Shown here in pieces: positions 43,711 to 55,813 of a stretch of 64,000 bases of DNA. Source of the DNA: Colocasia esculenta (Eukaryota; Streptophyta; Magnoliopsida; Alismatales; Araceae); contig CM024758.1 in NCBI GenBank assembly GCA_014218235.1, positions 97,191,698 to 97,255,697 of the forward strand. The letters run 5' to 3'. Each line of letters opens with the position of its first letter. The stretch's first letter is position 1. A program made the position numbers and the translations under genes. The notes under the pieces are model-generated. The model was not told the origin of the DNA, searched no databases, and saw nothing but the letters and a program-made list of their open reading frames with translations.

Positions 43711-44690
43711 ACAATAGTAACTGGTATCCCATGCAATGACACAATTCTTTCAACATATAACTTTGCCAACCGATCCACTGCCCATGACATGCTAATCGGT
43801 AACAACTTGCACACTTTAGTTAACCAATCTACAAAAACCCAAATACCATTATGACCTGATGCCGTCCTGGGCAAACCTGCAATAAAGTCCATTGAAATAT
43901 CATCCCACTTCCATTGAGGTATCGGTAGTGGTTGCAATAACCCACCTAGTCTTTGATGCTCCGCCTTGATTTGTTGACACACCGCACACCTTGCTATAAA
44001 TTCTGCTATTTCTTTCTTCATGCTTGGCCACCAAAAGTATCTTTTCAAGTCTTGATACATTTTAGTGCTCCCCGGATGTATGGTATACCTGGACCGGTGT
44101 GCTTCTTCTAACACTTTCTGCTTCACTCCACCTTCATTTGGGACATATACCCTGTGCCTAAATCGCACAACACAATCATCATCAATGGTAACATCCTCCA
44201 TCTTCACAATATTGGCCAAATATTCATCTTCCTTTTGAGCTTCCACAACTTGCCAATATAATGACGGTTCCACCGCACTATTAGCCAACATGGCTCTTCG
44301 TCGGTTGTTGGGTACAAACAAAGAATTTTCCGCCACCTCTTCATGCAATTTCCATTCTTTCATCATAATATGACTCATAACCACTTTCCTACTTAAAGCA
44401 TCTGCCACCACATTTGCTCTACCTGGGTGATATGCTAAATTAAAATCATAATCTTTGAGATATTCGATCCACCTACGTTGCCTTAAATTCAAATCTTTCT
44501 GGGAGAAAATATATTTCAAGCTTTTGTGGTCTGTGAATATCTCAAACCTTTTCCCATACAAATAGTGCCCCCAAATCTTTAATGCAAACACAACTGCTGC
44601 CAATTCCAAATCATGTGTAGGATAAGTTTCTTCATGATGCTTCAATTGCCTAGATGCATAGGCTACCAACTTTCCATGTTGCATAAGCAC
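43707..44690 (-). pseudogene. Element F RNase H and integrase N-terminal half
   Basis: 327-residue open frame, the longest uninterrupted pol piece in the window. Residues 1-100 are RNase H (VAYASRQLK, FTDHKSLKYIFSQKDLNLRQRRW, YHPGRANVVADALSRK). About 190-250 is the integrase HHCC finger (HRSRYTIHPGSTKMYQDL, CAVCQQIKAEH). Then the core start with Asp in SMDFIAGLPRT. Overlaps the RT frame by 28 bases, marking a frameshift. Confidence 0.9.
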
Positions 44691-45421
44691 TGCCCCAAGT
44701 CCTCCCTAGATGCATCGATATATATCACATAACCACCTCTTCCCGCCGATATCACCAATATTGGTGCTGAAGTGAGCCGCTTCTTTAACTCCATGAAACT
44801 ACGCCTGCACTCGGAGGACCATTCAAATGGAACTCCTTTTCTAGTAAGCCTTGTCAATGGTGCTGCTATTTTAGAGAAATCTTGGATAAACCGTCTATAA
44901 TAACCGGCCATACCAAGAAAACTCCGGATTTCCGACACTGTCTTTGGCTCCTCCCATTTCATAACCGCCTCCAATTTTGCTGGATCAACAGCTACACCTT
45001 CTCCTGAGATAATATGCCCCAAAAACTGAATTTCCTTAAGCCAAAACTCACACTGACTATACTTTGCATAAAGCTGGTGCTCCCTCAATGTTTGCAATGC
45101 AATTCTCAAATGATTTGCAAGCTCTTCTTCTGAGTTTGAATATACTAAAATATCATCTATGAATACCACAATGAATCGATCTAAATAAGGATGAAAGATC
45201 TGGTTCATTAGGTTCATAAATGCCGCCGGTGCATTGGTTAGCCCAAAAGGCATAACCACAAACTCATAGTGCCCATATCTTGTTCTGAATGCCGTTTGTC
45301 TATGTCTTCCTCCCGAATCCTCATTGATGGTATCCCGATCTCAAATCTATTTTAGAGTATACCTTTGCTGATTGCAATTGATCAAATAAATCATCTATAC
45401 AAGGAAGTCGATACCTGTTCT
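44663..45421 (-). pseudogene. Element F reverse transcriptase, catalytic half
   Basis: Frame from 45259: VMPFGLTNAPAAFMNLMN, VVFIDDILVYS (intact catalytic DD), CEFWLKEIQFLGHIIS, and the connection domain through RSFLGMAGYYRRFIQDFSK. About 160 bp between 45421 and 45260 contain stops and indels that separate it from the N-terminal RT piece. Confidence 0.9.
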
Positions 45422-46110
45422 TTATGTAACTTGATTCAACTGGCGGTAATCTATACACATTCTCATGTTTCCATCCTTATTCTTTACAAACAAGACCGGC
45501 ACTCCCCATGGTGAATGACTTGGCCTAATGAACCCCTTTTCAAGTAACTCTTGCAATTGCTTCTTTAGCTCTATTAATTCAGCAGGTGCCATCCTGTATG
45601 GCGCTTTAAAAATAGGCATACTACCTTGCTGCAACTCTATAGTAAAATCCACCTCTCTATGTGGTGCTAAACCCGGTAACTCTTCAGGAAACACATCCAC
45701 AAATTCCCTAACAATAGGTACCATATCCACTGCTTTTTCTGCCTTAACCAAACTAACAGATGCCAAATAGGCTACACATCCTGCATTTATCAATTTTCTA
45801 GCCTTTAAGGCAGAGATAATAAATTTAGGAGTGTAGAAGGGCATACCTTGGAATTCAATAAATCACCTCTTGGATAACTGAACCTTACTTTCTTTTTCCT
45901 GCAATCCACCATGGATCCATATGCCTCTAACCAATCCATACCCAATATCATATCATTTTCCTTTAACTGCAAAGCATAAAGCCTAGCCGGCAACTGATTA
46001 CCCTGAACCATAATAGGTACCTCATCCAAATAACATGTAGTAAGCATGAAATCTCCCGACGGTACCTCTACCATAAGCTCACACTGCCTCTCCTCAAACA
46101 GATGCACCAT
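45422..46110 (-). pseudogene. Element F protease end and RT N-terminus
   Basis: Frame 46110-45805 carries the post-active-site protease segment with LGMDWLEAYGSMVDCRKKKVRF. Frame 45844-45422 carries FVDVFPEELPGLAPHREVDFTIEL, APYRMAPAELIELKKQLQELLEKGFIRPS and KDGNMRMCIDYRQLNQVT. The overlap of 40 bases marks another frameshift. Confidence 0.85.
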
Positions 46111-46463
46111 ACATCAAGAAAATCTTCGGAAATGAAAGAATGGGATGCACCTGGATCAACTAATGTTCTTGCTGAATATTCAAGGATTGGTATAATACCT
46201 TCAATTAAATTTGATGCTTCCGCTTGAGCCCTGGTAATCGCCATCACTCGACCTTGTCCTCCGCCCCTTTGGTAAGGTGTGCCTCTTCCTTGCCCTGTCA
46301 ATAATTGCTGTTGTGGTTGTTGTTGTTGCTGTTGTGGCACTCCTCTACCATAATTAGTTCTCCTTGGGTATGGACAATTCCTCGCTATATGCGACGGCTG
46401 ATCACAATTGTAACACCGGAATTCTCCGGGCTGTCTTGCCGTGCTTTGTTGAGACTCTTCCAC
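46068..46463 (-). pseudogene. Element F Gag zinc knuckle and protease active site
   Basis: CYNCDQPSHIARNC is a CCHC knuckle, followed by a Gln/Pro run and an Arg/Gly-rich linker. Then MAITRAQAEAS and the aspartic protease site LVDPGASHSFISEDFLD. Elements D and F share the DPGA form. Frame ends where the next protease frame takes over. Confidence 0.85.
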
Positions 46464-47135
46464 CTCCGGCTTGTAACCACGCCCTTGCTGAAATCCTTGC
46501 TGCTTACCACCTCCTCGGCCTCTAAATATCTTCTTTAGCTTATTGCCCCATTTTCCAAAGCCGAAGAAGACGATCCTCCGAAAGGTGCCTTTCCTTTGCT
46601 AACACCCACAGACTGTTGTGGAAGTCGGAAACTACCACCACTTGATCCCGATCCGCTTGACTGCCTAGCTTGAATTGTTCTCTCAAGTATTGCTGCTCTT
46701 TGGGCTACCTCTTCCACTGTGACACACATCAAAGGAATAACAACATCTTGCAACTCCGGCCTCATCCCCGAATAATAGTACTCATCATCATTGCATTGTT
46801 GGTGACTATATACGGGGCATACCGACTCAAGGCCATAAATCTCATTTGATATTCTAATACTGACAAGTTCCCTTGCTGAAGTGTTCTAAATTGTTCCCTC
46901 TTTGCTTGCTGAACTTGCACCGGAAAAAAAGTATTATTGAAAGCCTCAAGAAACTCCGCCCAAGTGATTGCTTCTTCAGCTCTACCAGCAACATGGTCTG
47001 CATCTTAAGTCTCCACCATTCCTGTGCGAAACCCCTCAACTGATATGTTGCTAAGATGACTTTTCTGCTTAGGGATGCCTCATTGTAACAAACACCCTTT
47101 CTATCTCATGGATCCAATGCTTCTTTGTATCCGGA
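46464..47135 (-). pseudogene. Element F Gag core
   Basis: Minus fragments 47039-46854 (RGFAQEWWRLKMQTM) and 46765-46535 (ELQDVVIPLMCVTVEEVAQRAAILERTIQARQ, then a Ser/Gly tail and FGGSSSSAL) in shifting frames. The upstream end at 47135 is the insertion point of solo LTR B1. Confidence 0.8.
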
Positions 47136-47140
47136 TTGGA
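47136..47140 (+). repeat. Target-site duplication, left, of solo LTR B1
   Basis: TTGGA, repeated exactly at 50375-50379. Confidence 0.95.
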
Positions 47141-50100
47141 TGTAGCACCCCGGAAATTTTAGTATATAAGGAATCAAATTTAAATAAAGTGTTGGAGGGA
47201 CTTCCAACATTATATATTAATGACCCAATATCATAAGCGGGTCAATGGACATCATTTGACCCAATAATCAAATAAAGCTAGAAAATGCATGGAAATTTGT
47301 AACTCTAAATATGCTTAAATTAGAAAGAGGCAATTTGAGTTGAATTGGGATGCAATCATGCATTCTTGGCAACCCAAATTCGTGCCTATCTATGGTGGGA
47401 GGTTCCTAAAGCCTCACACACTCTAAGGGAGGAAGGAATCCTCAAAAGATAGAAAACTGCCCTGTCAAAACCGCAGCTTAGCTTTCCTAGTTATAATAGG
47501 ACTCCTAAAACACCATGGTTGCTTAAATACTCTTCACCAAACCCTAGGAACGAGTTGTAGAACTTGCTGGGGTCGTGTGGGGAAGTTCTTGGTGGCTGGG
47601 GAGAAGGAGATCATCCACACTAAGCCGTTCTTCTTCCCTGTGTTCTGCTGCGATCTACACAGACCATCTTCTTGAAGTCGACCAAAGGTGAGTCAAACCT
47701 AAACCAAACCTTGCAAGGCTTATACCCCTGGAAAGAGGGTCAAGGCTACATTATAACCCAAGTGGAATTCTCAAATTCCATGCAGTATACACGGAGCAGT
47801 AAGCGTTTTCCTCCGAGTGTCTGAACTCGGGTTTTCTGGAAAACGAGACTTCTTCAACCCAGAAGGTAGGTTTTCTCGGGCCAAACCTTAATATATCCTA
47901 TATCAATGTGTATATCATCAGTTAACTTTCGTTTCCCACTGGTTTCATCGAATTCTCATGAGTATATTTTGAGTTATAAGTGTTTTTTCCAAAGCGCGCA
48001 CTGTTAGGGTTTTTCCCGTTCTTCTTATTATGCACGTGATTTGAGATTGAATTTGACTAAACTTCCTTCACTAAAGTTTTTTGAATTGAAGTCACGATCA
48101 TCTTTTATGTTGGACGTTTTGTCCAAAAGTCCTTGGTTAGAGAGTTACAGGCATGGGAAGAGAGTCACTGCATGATACTGGGATTTCGGGCTACACTTGA
48201 CTTTCTGTTCTTCATAGTTTTCTTGGGATTAGAGACCGAATTAGATCAAACCCTCAACATCAAAGTTCTTCTACTAGTGGTCCTCTTCATCTTTTGTGTT
48301 GAACGTTTTATCTAAAGGTCATTCGCTAAAGAGTTATAAGAGGTGAAGTGAATCGCTGCATGAGACGTGTTTTCTGGTTACACCTGACCATGTGTTTTGT
48401 TCTGGAAGGGCCACTAGTGTCGACACTACTTGAGGTAGTGTCGACACACTGTCCCAAAACAGCCCAGAAAGTGTTCTGGGAAGCTCTCTAGTGTCGACAC
48501 TACCTCATCTAGTGTCGACACACTGTCCCAAAACAGCCCAGAAAGTGTTCTGGGAAGCTCTCTAGTGTCGACACTACCTCATCTAGTGTCGACACACTAT
48601 CCCAGTTTGACCCAGAAAGTTTTGGGAAACTGATCTAGTGTCGACACTACCTGATCTAGTGTCGACACACTGTCCCATGTTTTCCAGAAGGTTTTCTGGA
48701 ACCTGTCTCTAGTGTCGACACTACTTGAACTAGTGTCAACACTACTTGACCAGTTTTTCATGTTTTTGCTTTGTGTTTGAAGCATGGTGTCGACACCAGC
48801 ATGGGTTGTGTCGACACTACCTTTACAAGATATTGCATATTTTGGGTCTGTTCATTACATAATGTCTATTTAATGGCTTAAAAGTGTTTAACCCATTGAA
48901 AATCCTTAATGTCATGAATATTATTCTAATTGCTTCCTTAATGAAGTGATCATACATGAAACTGTTGATTTACTCTTGTTACCATTCTAGCTTGATTTAA
49001 ATGATAATTTTTATCTTAAAATCTTGTAAACCCAAATGTAGTTAAATGCATTGTCCACTGCATGCCGTCATGTTAAGTATTTTCCGAGGGTTTGAGACCG
49101 ACGGATTGTGAATTTACACATGTGCATCTCTACACACTTATACATCTAGGGCGTGCACTTCCTTCTCTTCTTGTTCTCGTGAGTGTGAATTGCCATCTAG
49201 ACTAAAGCCATTAGGGTAAATATTGAACTAAATTGTAAATCTATCATTCAGCTGCCGAATTTATCTCTTGACTATTGTCCTCATGTGATCATGTTCAATT
49301 TATTATTTCTTCTTCTCATCACATCATGAACATGACATTACACATGCTTACTTTTTGAAACTCTCATTGGCCATTATTTATGACTGTGGGTATCTACATT
49401 TAAAATTTTACATGAGATGGCTGACAGGGCACGGAGTGTGTCCAATGGCTCCAGTCTAGCCCCAATGACGGCGAGTCATAAATATACTGTTACCATGGGG
49501 TATAATGATTACTGGCGTTGCATCTGCGCTGGGAGTACTTTCTTACTTGTTGAATGTTAGATACATAACCACATACACGTGTCCTGGTGTACATTCTTGA
49601 TGGATCTTTCTTGTGTACATTGGTGTCTACGTGCCTGATTAGTGTTACTTGAACGGTGCTTGTGCAATCTTGCTTGCTTGCTTGCGTGATATGGCCATCC
49701 TGCATTTATTGCAACTAGTGATATCTTGCTTTCTTGAAAACTATTGACATCAAGTGAAATCTTGCGTGCTTGTGCAAAGTGATCTATTGCTAGTTCTTTC
49801 TTGGCACCTTGTTCAAAATCTTATTCTATCTTGTTCACTCTATCCAGCTTGTTTTATATATCATATTTAATGAGTTTTGTTCGTACTTGCGTATCATTCA
49901 TCGTACTTGCCTAGTTCTAAAATTTTAATCACTTATATCATTGCCCGCACATTGAGATATAAATCCTACTGGGCTAGTTTGCTCATCCCCTACCTTTTCC
50001 CAATCTAGGTGACTATGAAGTTCAAGAGGAAGAGCAAGTCGAGGATGGGAATGCATCCGAGTGATGAGCGTCCCAATTATGAGTCTAGTTTTCGTAGTTT

Positions 50101-50374
50101 ATTTTGAGAGTTAGAACCTGTAGTAGGAAGTGAGGGGTAAATGTACTTTCCTTTTTATTTGAGTCTCAGTCTTGTACTAGTTTCCAATTTTTATAAGTTG
50201 AGTTGAAATTGAATACAGTTTTTATTGAGTTCAACATTTGGGCCCTATTATGATGTTGTGTTGATACACATTTAGTGCGTGCTAGCTAGAGGCTTATTTG
50301 CCGACTGTCTACGTCTCAAAATATCGACTCGAATTAATTGATATTATCCGCTGCGTAATTCTCGGGACGTGACA
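47141..50374 (+). repeat. Solo LTR B1 of gypsy family B, 3.2 kb
   Basis: TGTAGCACCCCGG to GGACGTGACA, flanked by an exact 5-bp duplication in the gag of element F. No PBS, PPT or coding sequence, so it arose by recombination between the two LTRs of a full element. Contains a palindrome array (48418-48825) and the splice-site-like block near 49966-50013. Closely related to solo LTR B2 across 'cccgttcttcttattatgca' and neighbouring blocks. Confidence 0.95.
48418..48825. repeat. GTGTCGACAC tandem array in solo LTR B1
   Basis: About five units of about 75 bp. Each has two GTGTCGACAC-type palindromes about 20-25 bp apart followed by 'ctgtcccaaaacagccca' and 'gaaagtgttctgggaa'. A final pair near 48788-48820 is separated from the rest. 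Confidence 0.95.
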
Positions 50375-50783
50375 TTGGACCTCCCGAATATGTTGGTGGT
50401 TGCAAACGCAAGAACCTTTCTACCATCATGGTGGAATCCTCCATACTTGCTGGCCTCATTGGTACCATTGGAGGTAGAGGTGCCACAGGAGGTGCCTCTA
50501 CTCCATAAGGTGGTACTATTGGTGCCGGCATAATCTCTTCCGTTACCGGTGGTACAACCCCGTAAGATGGCCCCGGTAATTGCTGATCTAAACTTGTCCG
50601 GATATGCGTGAGACTTTCCCACATTCTTTCTATCATTTGGTGAGTAGACTCCTCAGGGTCATCACCTCCTCCTCCCCAATCTCTCCTATCCGCCATTATA
50701 GACTTGCACATACACATTTTATCCACACAAAATGACAAGTATATTACTACAAAATGAGACCAACTACCAGTAGAGGAGATCAT
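50334..50783 (-). pseudogene. Element F Gag N-terminus
   Basis: Frame from 50783; the conserved start is probably the ATG at 50695 (MADRRDWGGGGDDPEESTHQMIERMWESL). A Pro/Val-rich linker follows, then ERFLRLQPPTYSGG, where the reading is cut at 50379 by solo LTR B1. Same Gag family as element D. Confidence 0.85.
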
Positions 50784-50833
50784 AATAAGGAACCACTACG
50801 TACTTTTCCTATTCTTTCATATTTACACGGATC

Positions 50834-50849
50834 TTGCTCTGATACCAAT
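50834..50849 (-). promoter_or_regulatory. Primer-binding site of gypsy F
   Basis: The minus strand reads TTGGTATCAGAGCAAG, abutting the 5' LTR. Confidence 0.95.
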
Positions 50850-52995
50850 TGTAACGGATCACATCGTTCAAACCCGTTAACACCATAAAGAGCTTGACAC
50901 GACTCCGTCTCCCCCGATCGGGCAGAAGCCTCGCAAGGGATACCAAACACATATATCCGTGGAAATACAAAAGAACCACATTAAGCACACATAGATTACA
51001 TTGCTTATACGTCCACAAGAAAAGTACATTCCAAGTTCCTTATATAATCAACATAACATAAACATAGCCCGGGACAAACCCCCAGGGCTCCAAAAGAAAG
51101 AACATTACACTACTGAAGGTGACGGTCTGACTCTGCTATGAGGCTAGTCCGAGCTACTAGAGGGCCGTGAAGCCTCTTGCTCACGCTCACCTGAAAGAAA
51201 AAGGGGTGAGCCTCACAAGTCATTGGCTCAGTAGGGTAGCTCCCCCAAGCCGAGAAACACAATTAATAATAAAGTTGTAAAGCATGTAATCATGTAAACA
51301 TGGTACTACAGAGCGGGTAAATAAATAAACGGCAACACACGTCAAGTGCACAAGCTAAGGAAGGGTACGCCGAACACGAGTCTCAAGAACTGGTTCGCAA
51401 CACCAGCCACAGACCCGGACAAGCCACACAAGTACACCTCTCAGTCTCGCAGCCACGGGCGAAAGGTCCAGCTGTCGCTCCACCTCAACAAACAAGAACT
51501 ATGGATACAAACTACACCACACCTGCAAGCAACACTGCCGCAGAACCAAGCCTGACATCTTTAGGGGCTCTGGTCGAGAACCCTAATGTGAGGCACTGGA
51601 ATAGGACTAGCTGAGGACCAGTACGTCTACTGGTGTTCGTCCCTCAACCAAGAGCGCGCTACAAATAGCCGTACACTCAAACACAAGCCGTTGTCCCCTT
51701 TCGTCTTTCCCCTCAGCCGGATGTACTACTCAAACACAAGAGGAGGGTGTCCAAGAAGACAACACAAACCTCGATGGTACTCTCATACCGGGACAAGCCC
51801 TAAGCACCCAGTGCTAGGGTAACCGACTGGAGAGGTAACTACGAAAGGCGTAACACCTAACCCGCTATGCACACAAATCCACGCAAAACTCTTCGATATC
51901 AATCGTTACATGGGTCTACACCACCCACACTGACCCTACATTGCCTTGGTAACACACCCAAACAATGTGGAATCCAAACTAGACAGACTAGCCATAGCTC
52001 ACCAGAGCTCGGGTGGACCCTTCATAATAGCGTCCAACACAGAAGCCGCTTTTACCCTTTTAAGTCGCGTCGGACAAACATGATGCAACTCCACTTGAAA
52101 TCGTGTCGGGAGAAGGTGACGCGTTAATAAGAACGCATCCCCTGCCTTGGACGCCTTTCGGCGTTCAGGTGCACACCCTGCACCCTTCCGGAAAACACAC
52201 CACCGCGGTCCCAATTTCATGTAAAATGGAAAATAAATCTATACATGGATTCCTACATGTACTTACTACCATGCAAATATCATTCCCCATGCAAACACCT
52301 CATTCAAGCATCAACTACCCAATCCATATGTAAACAGGGTATAAACCAAGGTAGAGTTCCCCTACCAGTGCAAGAAGCACAATTTCGACACCACCTCGAG
52401 ATTCCTCGCGCTTCCACGCTCGTCCACGCGCCAAAACCTCACCAAATGGACTCCGATTGCTCCAAGAATGGCTAGCAACCCTTCACAGCCCCAGCAACTC
52501 CTCCCCAGCTGAGCAGTGCAACTGCACTATTCGGCCTGGGGAAGACACACTAACTACTCTGAACCGAATCGCGTCACATTTACCGGACGCGATAAGAATC
52601 GCGTCCCCCTCGGCCGACGCAACTAAACTTCCGTCACCCTGCATGCGCCACGTGGTGCGCATGCAGCGACAGCTACGTAATGGTGGTTCCATATCACATC
52701 CTGCATGGTGACTGCAATTAACATTTGTAATCGCGTCCCACATACAGACCGCGATAAGAAACAAGATCGCGTCTGGCAAACCGGACACGATAAGCCCTGA
52801 GAATCGCGTCCTCTGTTTGCGCCACGATCTTAATGAGCCTGATAGAGCCCAAATTTGGTTGGGTTGCCCAGCACCCCTGCCTACAACCTGACCCAAATAA
52901 GCTGTAAAACCATATAGACCTCCATGGTCAAACAATGGCCACACACTGGCCTTCGAAACCCGGTAAACCACGATTCGAACCTTCCGGTCATTACA
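50850..52995 (-). repeat. 5' LTR of gypsy F
   Basis: 2146 bp, TGTAACGGAT to CGGTCATTACA in plus orientation. Contains the perfect hairpin GGACGCGAT, loop AAGA, ATCGCGTCC at 52585-52606. The 3' LTR copy of this hairpin has lost its outermost base pair. Confidence 0.95.
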
Positions 52996-53640
52996 CTACA
53001 CTTCCACTAGGCTATAGATGTTATAACTGTGATCAGCGAGGCATTTGACCCGCAATTTCCCCTATCCTAGAGAATATGGTTATGGAAGGGAGTTTAGCAG
53101 CAGCAGCAGTAGCAGCAGCCCCAGTAGCTAGCAGGACGAGGTAGAGGAGCACCGCACCAGCGAGGTAGGGGTCGGGTTATGGCTATCACCCGAGCCCAGG
53201 CAGAGGCATCAATTTGATAGAAGGTATACTACCTATCTATGACTTTTCAGCAAGAGTTTTATTTGATCCAGGTGCTTCTCATTCTTTTATTTCCGAAGAG
53301 TTTTTGGATTGTATGGTGCATCCATTAGAAGAGAAACTATGTGAATTGGTAGTAGAGGTTCCTTCAGGTGAGTTTATGCTCACCTCTTTGTACGTGGATG
53401 AGTCTCCTATTGTGATTCAAGGAATCAGATGCCAGCTAGATTGTATGCTTGCAATTGAGGGATTATGATATTATTCTGGGTATGGATTGGTTGGAGGCTT
53501 ATGGGGCAATGGTAGATTGCAGGAAGAAGAGAGTCAGGTTTTGTCACCCTAGTGGAGCAGTATTTGAATTCCAAGGTATGCCTTTTATACTTCTAAGTTT
53601 ATAATTTCAGTAATTAAAGCTAGAAAATTGTTGAATGCGG
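52996..53640 (+). pseudogene. Element D Gag zinc knuckle and protease
   Basis: After the right CTACA duplication, the knuckle CYNCDQRG... is present but its His/Cys half is shifted out of frame. The protease frame 53214-53468 holds LFDPGASHSFISEEFLD and SGEFMLTSLYVDE. After a frameshift, IILGMDWLEAYGAMVDCRKKRVRF follows. Related to the same region of element F. Confidence 0.85.
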
Positions 53641-53641
53641 G

Positions 53642-54600
53642 TTGTGTAGCGTATTTAGCTTCGGTGAGTCTGGTAGAGACTGGCAAGACAGTAGAAGCAT
53701 TCTAGTGGTTAGGGAATTTGCAAATGTATTTCCGGATGATTTGCCAGGTTTGGCTCCACGCAGGGAGGTGGATTTTACCATAGAATTGCAGCCAGGAATT
53801 ATGCCAATATCCAAGGCACCATACAGGATGGCACCAGCAGAGCTAAAGGAGTTGAAGAAGCAATTACATGAATTGCTAGAAAAATGTTTTATCAGACCGA
53901 GCCATTCACCATGGGGAGCCCCTGTATTGTTTGTAAGGAAGAAGGATGGAAGCTTCAGAATGTGTATTGATTATAGAAAGTTGAATGATGTGACCATAAA
54001 GAATAAATATCCATTGCAAAGGATTGATGATTTATTTGATCAGCTTTAGTCAGCTAAGGTGTTTTCTAAAATTGACTTGAGATCAGGGTACCATTAGTTA
54101 AGGATCAGAGAAGAAGACATTGATAAAACAACATTCAGAACCCTGTATGGGCATTATGAATTTGTGGTTATGCCATTTTGGCTAACCAATGCACCAGCAG
54201 CATTTATGAATTTGATGAACAGAATTTTCCATCCATATCTAGACCAGTTTATAGTGGTTTTCATAGATGACATACTGGTTATTCAGCATCCGAAGAGGAG
54301 CATGTAGCTCATTTGAGGTTTACATTGTAGCTTCTGCGAGGACAATCAGTTGTATGCCAGTTTAGTAAGTGTGGATTATGGTTGAAAGAAATTCAGTTTC
54401 TAGGTCATGTTATTTCAGCAGAGAGAGTTGCAGTTGATCCAGCTAATGTGGAGGCAGTTATGAAGTGGGAAGCACCAAGAACAATTACAGGGATTAGAAG
54501 TTTTCTGGGCCTAGCAGGTTACTACAGGCATTTTATACAGGATTTTTTCCAGAATTACAGCACCTATGACCAGATTGACTAGAAAAGGTGTACCATTTGT
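53642..54600 (+). pseudogene. Element D reverse transcriptase
   Basis: Frame 53642-54049: NVFPDDLPGLAPRREVDFTIEL, APYRMAPAELKELKKQLHELLEK and KKDGSFRMCIDYRKLNDVT. A TAG follows DDLFDQL. Next come FSKIDLRSGYH, another stop, YEFVVMPF and VVFIDDILV (catalytic DD kept), then a frameshift, and IQFLGHVIS to RSFLGLAGYYRHFIQD (54382-54582). Several lesions; inactive. Confidence 0.9.
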
Positions 54601-55206
54601 GTGGTCAAATGAATGTTAAAAAAGTTTTATGGAATTAAAGAAAAGGCTTACAGCAGCGCCAATATTGACATTACCAGCAGGCATCGGTGGTTTTGTGATT
54701 TACATAGATGCATCAAGAAGAGGGCTTGGAGCAGTACTAATGCAACATGGTAAAGTGATAGCATATGTATCCAGGCAATTGAAGCCAGCAGAGGAGAATT
54801 ACCCAAATCATGATTTGGAGCTAGCAGTAGTTGTATTTGCTTTGAAGATGTGGAGGCGCTACTATATGATGAGAGGTTCGAAATATTTACCGATCATAAA
54901 AGTCTGAAGTATATTTTCTCCCAGAAGGATTTGAATCTCCGTCAGCGTAGATGGGTAGAGTATTTGAAAGATTATGATTTCAGTTTGGCTTACCATCCAG
55001 GTAAGTCCAATGTGGTAGCTGATGCATTGAGCAGAAAAGCATATATGAGTCATATGATGATAAAAGAATGGAAATTATATGAGGAAATAGCAGAAAATTC
55101 ACTATATGTTCCGAGCAGTCAACGGCGAGCAGTACTAGCCAGTAGTGCTATAGGGCCATCTTTGTATTGGCAAATTATTGAAGCCGAGAGAACCGATGGA
55201 AGCTAG
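54601..55206 (+). pseudogene. Element D RNase H
   Basis: Frames 54629-54907 and 54850-55206 overlap around a frameshift. They show VIYIDASRRGLGAVLMQHGKVIAY, NHDLELAVVVFALKMW, then FTDHKSLKYIFSQKDLNLRQRRW and YHPGKSNVVADALSRK. Confidence 0.9.
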
Positions 55207-55214
55207 CAGAGATT

Positions 55215-55813
55215 GTGAAAATGGAAGGTGTCACCATTGATGATAATTGTGTAGTCAGGCTCAGAGACAGGTTATATGTACCCGCAGAAAGAGAAGTAAA
55301 GCAAAGAGTTCTAGAAGAGGCACATAAATCCAGGTATACGATTCATCCAGGCAGCACTAAAATGTATCAAGATTTGACAAAGCATTTTTGGTGGCCGCAC
55401 ATGAAAAGAGAAATAGCAAAGTTCATTGCAAGATGTACTGTTTGTCAGCAAATAAAGGTAGAGCATCAGAAGCCCGGAGGTCTACTACAACCGTTACCCA
55501 TTCCACAATGGAAGTGGGATGACATTGCTATGGATTTTGTGGCGGATTACCAAAGACAACTACAGGACACAATGGAATATGGGTATTTGTTGACAGATTG
55601 ACTAAAGTATGCAGACTAGTAGCAGTGAGTATGTCCTGGATAGTGGACAGATTAGCAAGAATTTATGTTGACGAAATCGTTCCGTTGCATGGCATCCCGA
55701 AGACAATTGTTTCTGATAGGGATCCCAGGTTTACTTCTAGTTTCTGGAGGAGCCTACAAAGAGTCATTGGTATAGAATTAAGGTACAGTTCAGCCTATCA
55801 CCCACAAACAGAT
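55215..55813 (+). pseudogene. Element D integrase, N-terminal part
   Basis: HHCC finger (HKSRYTIHPGSTKMYQDL, CTVCQQIKVEH) then PQWKWDDIAMDFV with the first catalytic Asp. After a one-base frameshift near 55545 a second frame (55598-55837) continues through VSDRDPRFTSSFW (second Asp) to AYHPQTD, where solo LTR B2 is inserted. The Glu-containing part is at 59620. Confidence 0.9.
55809..55813 (+). repeat. Target-site duplication, left, of solo LTR B2
   Basis: CAGAT, repeated exactly at 59615-59619. It falls within the integrase codons for QTD. Confidence 0.95.
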
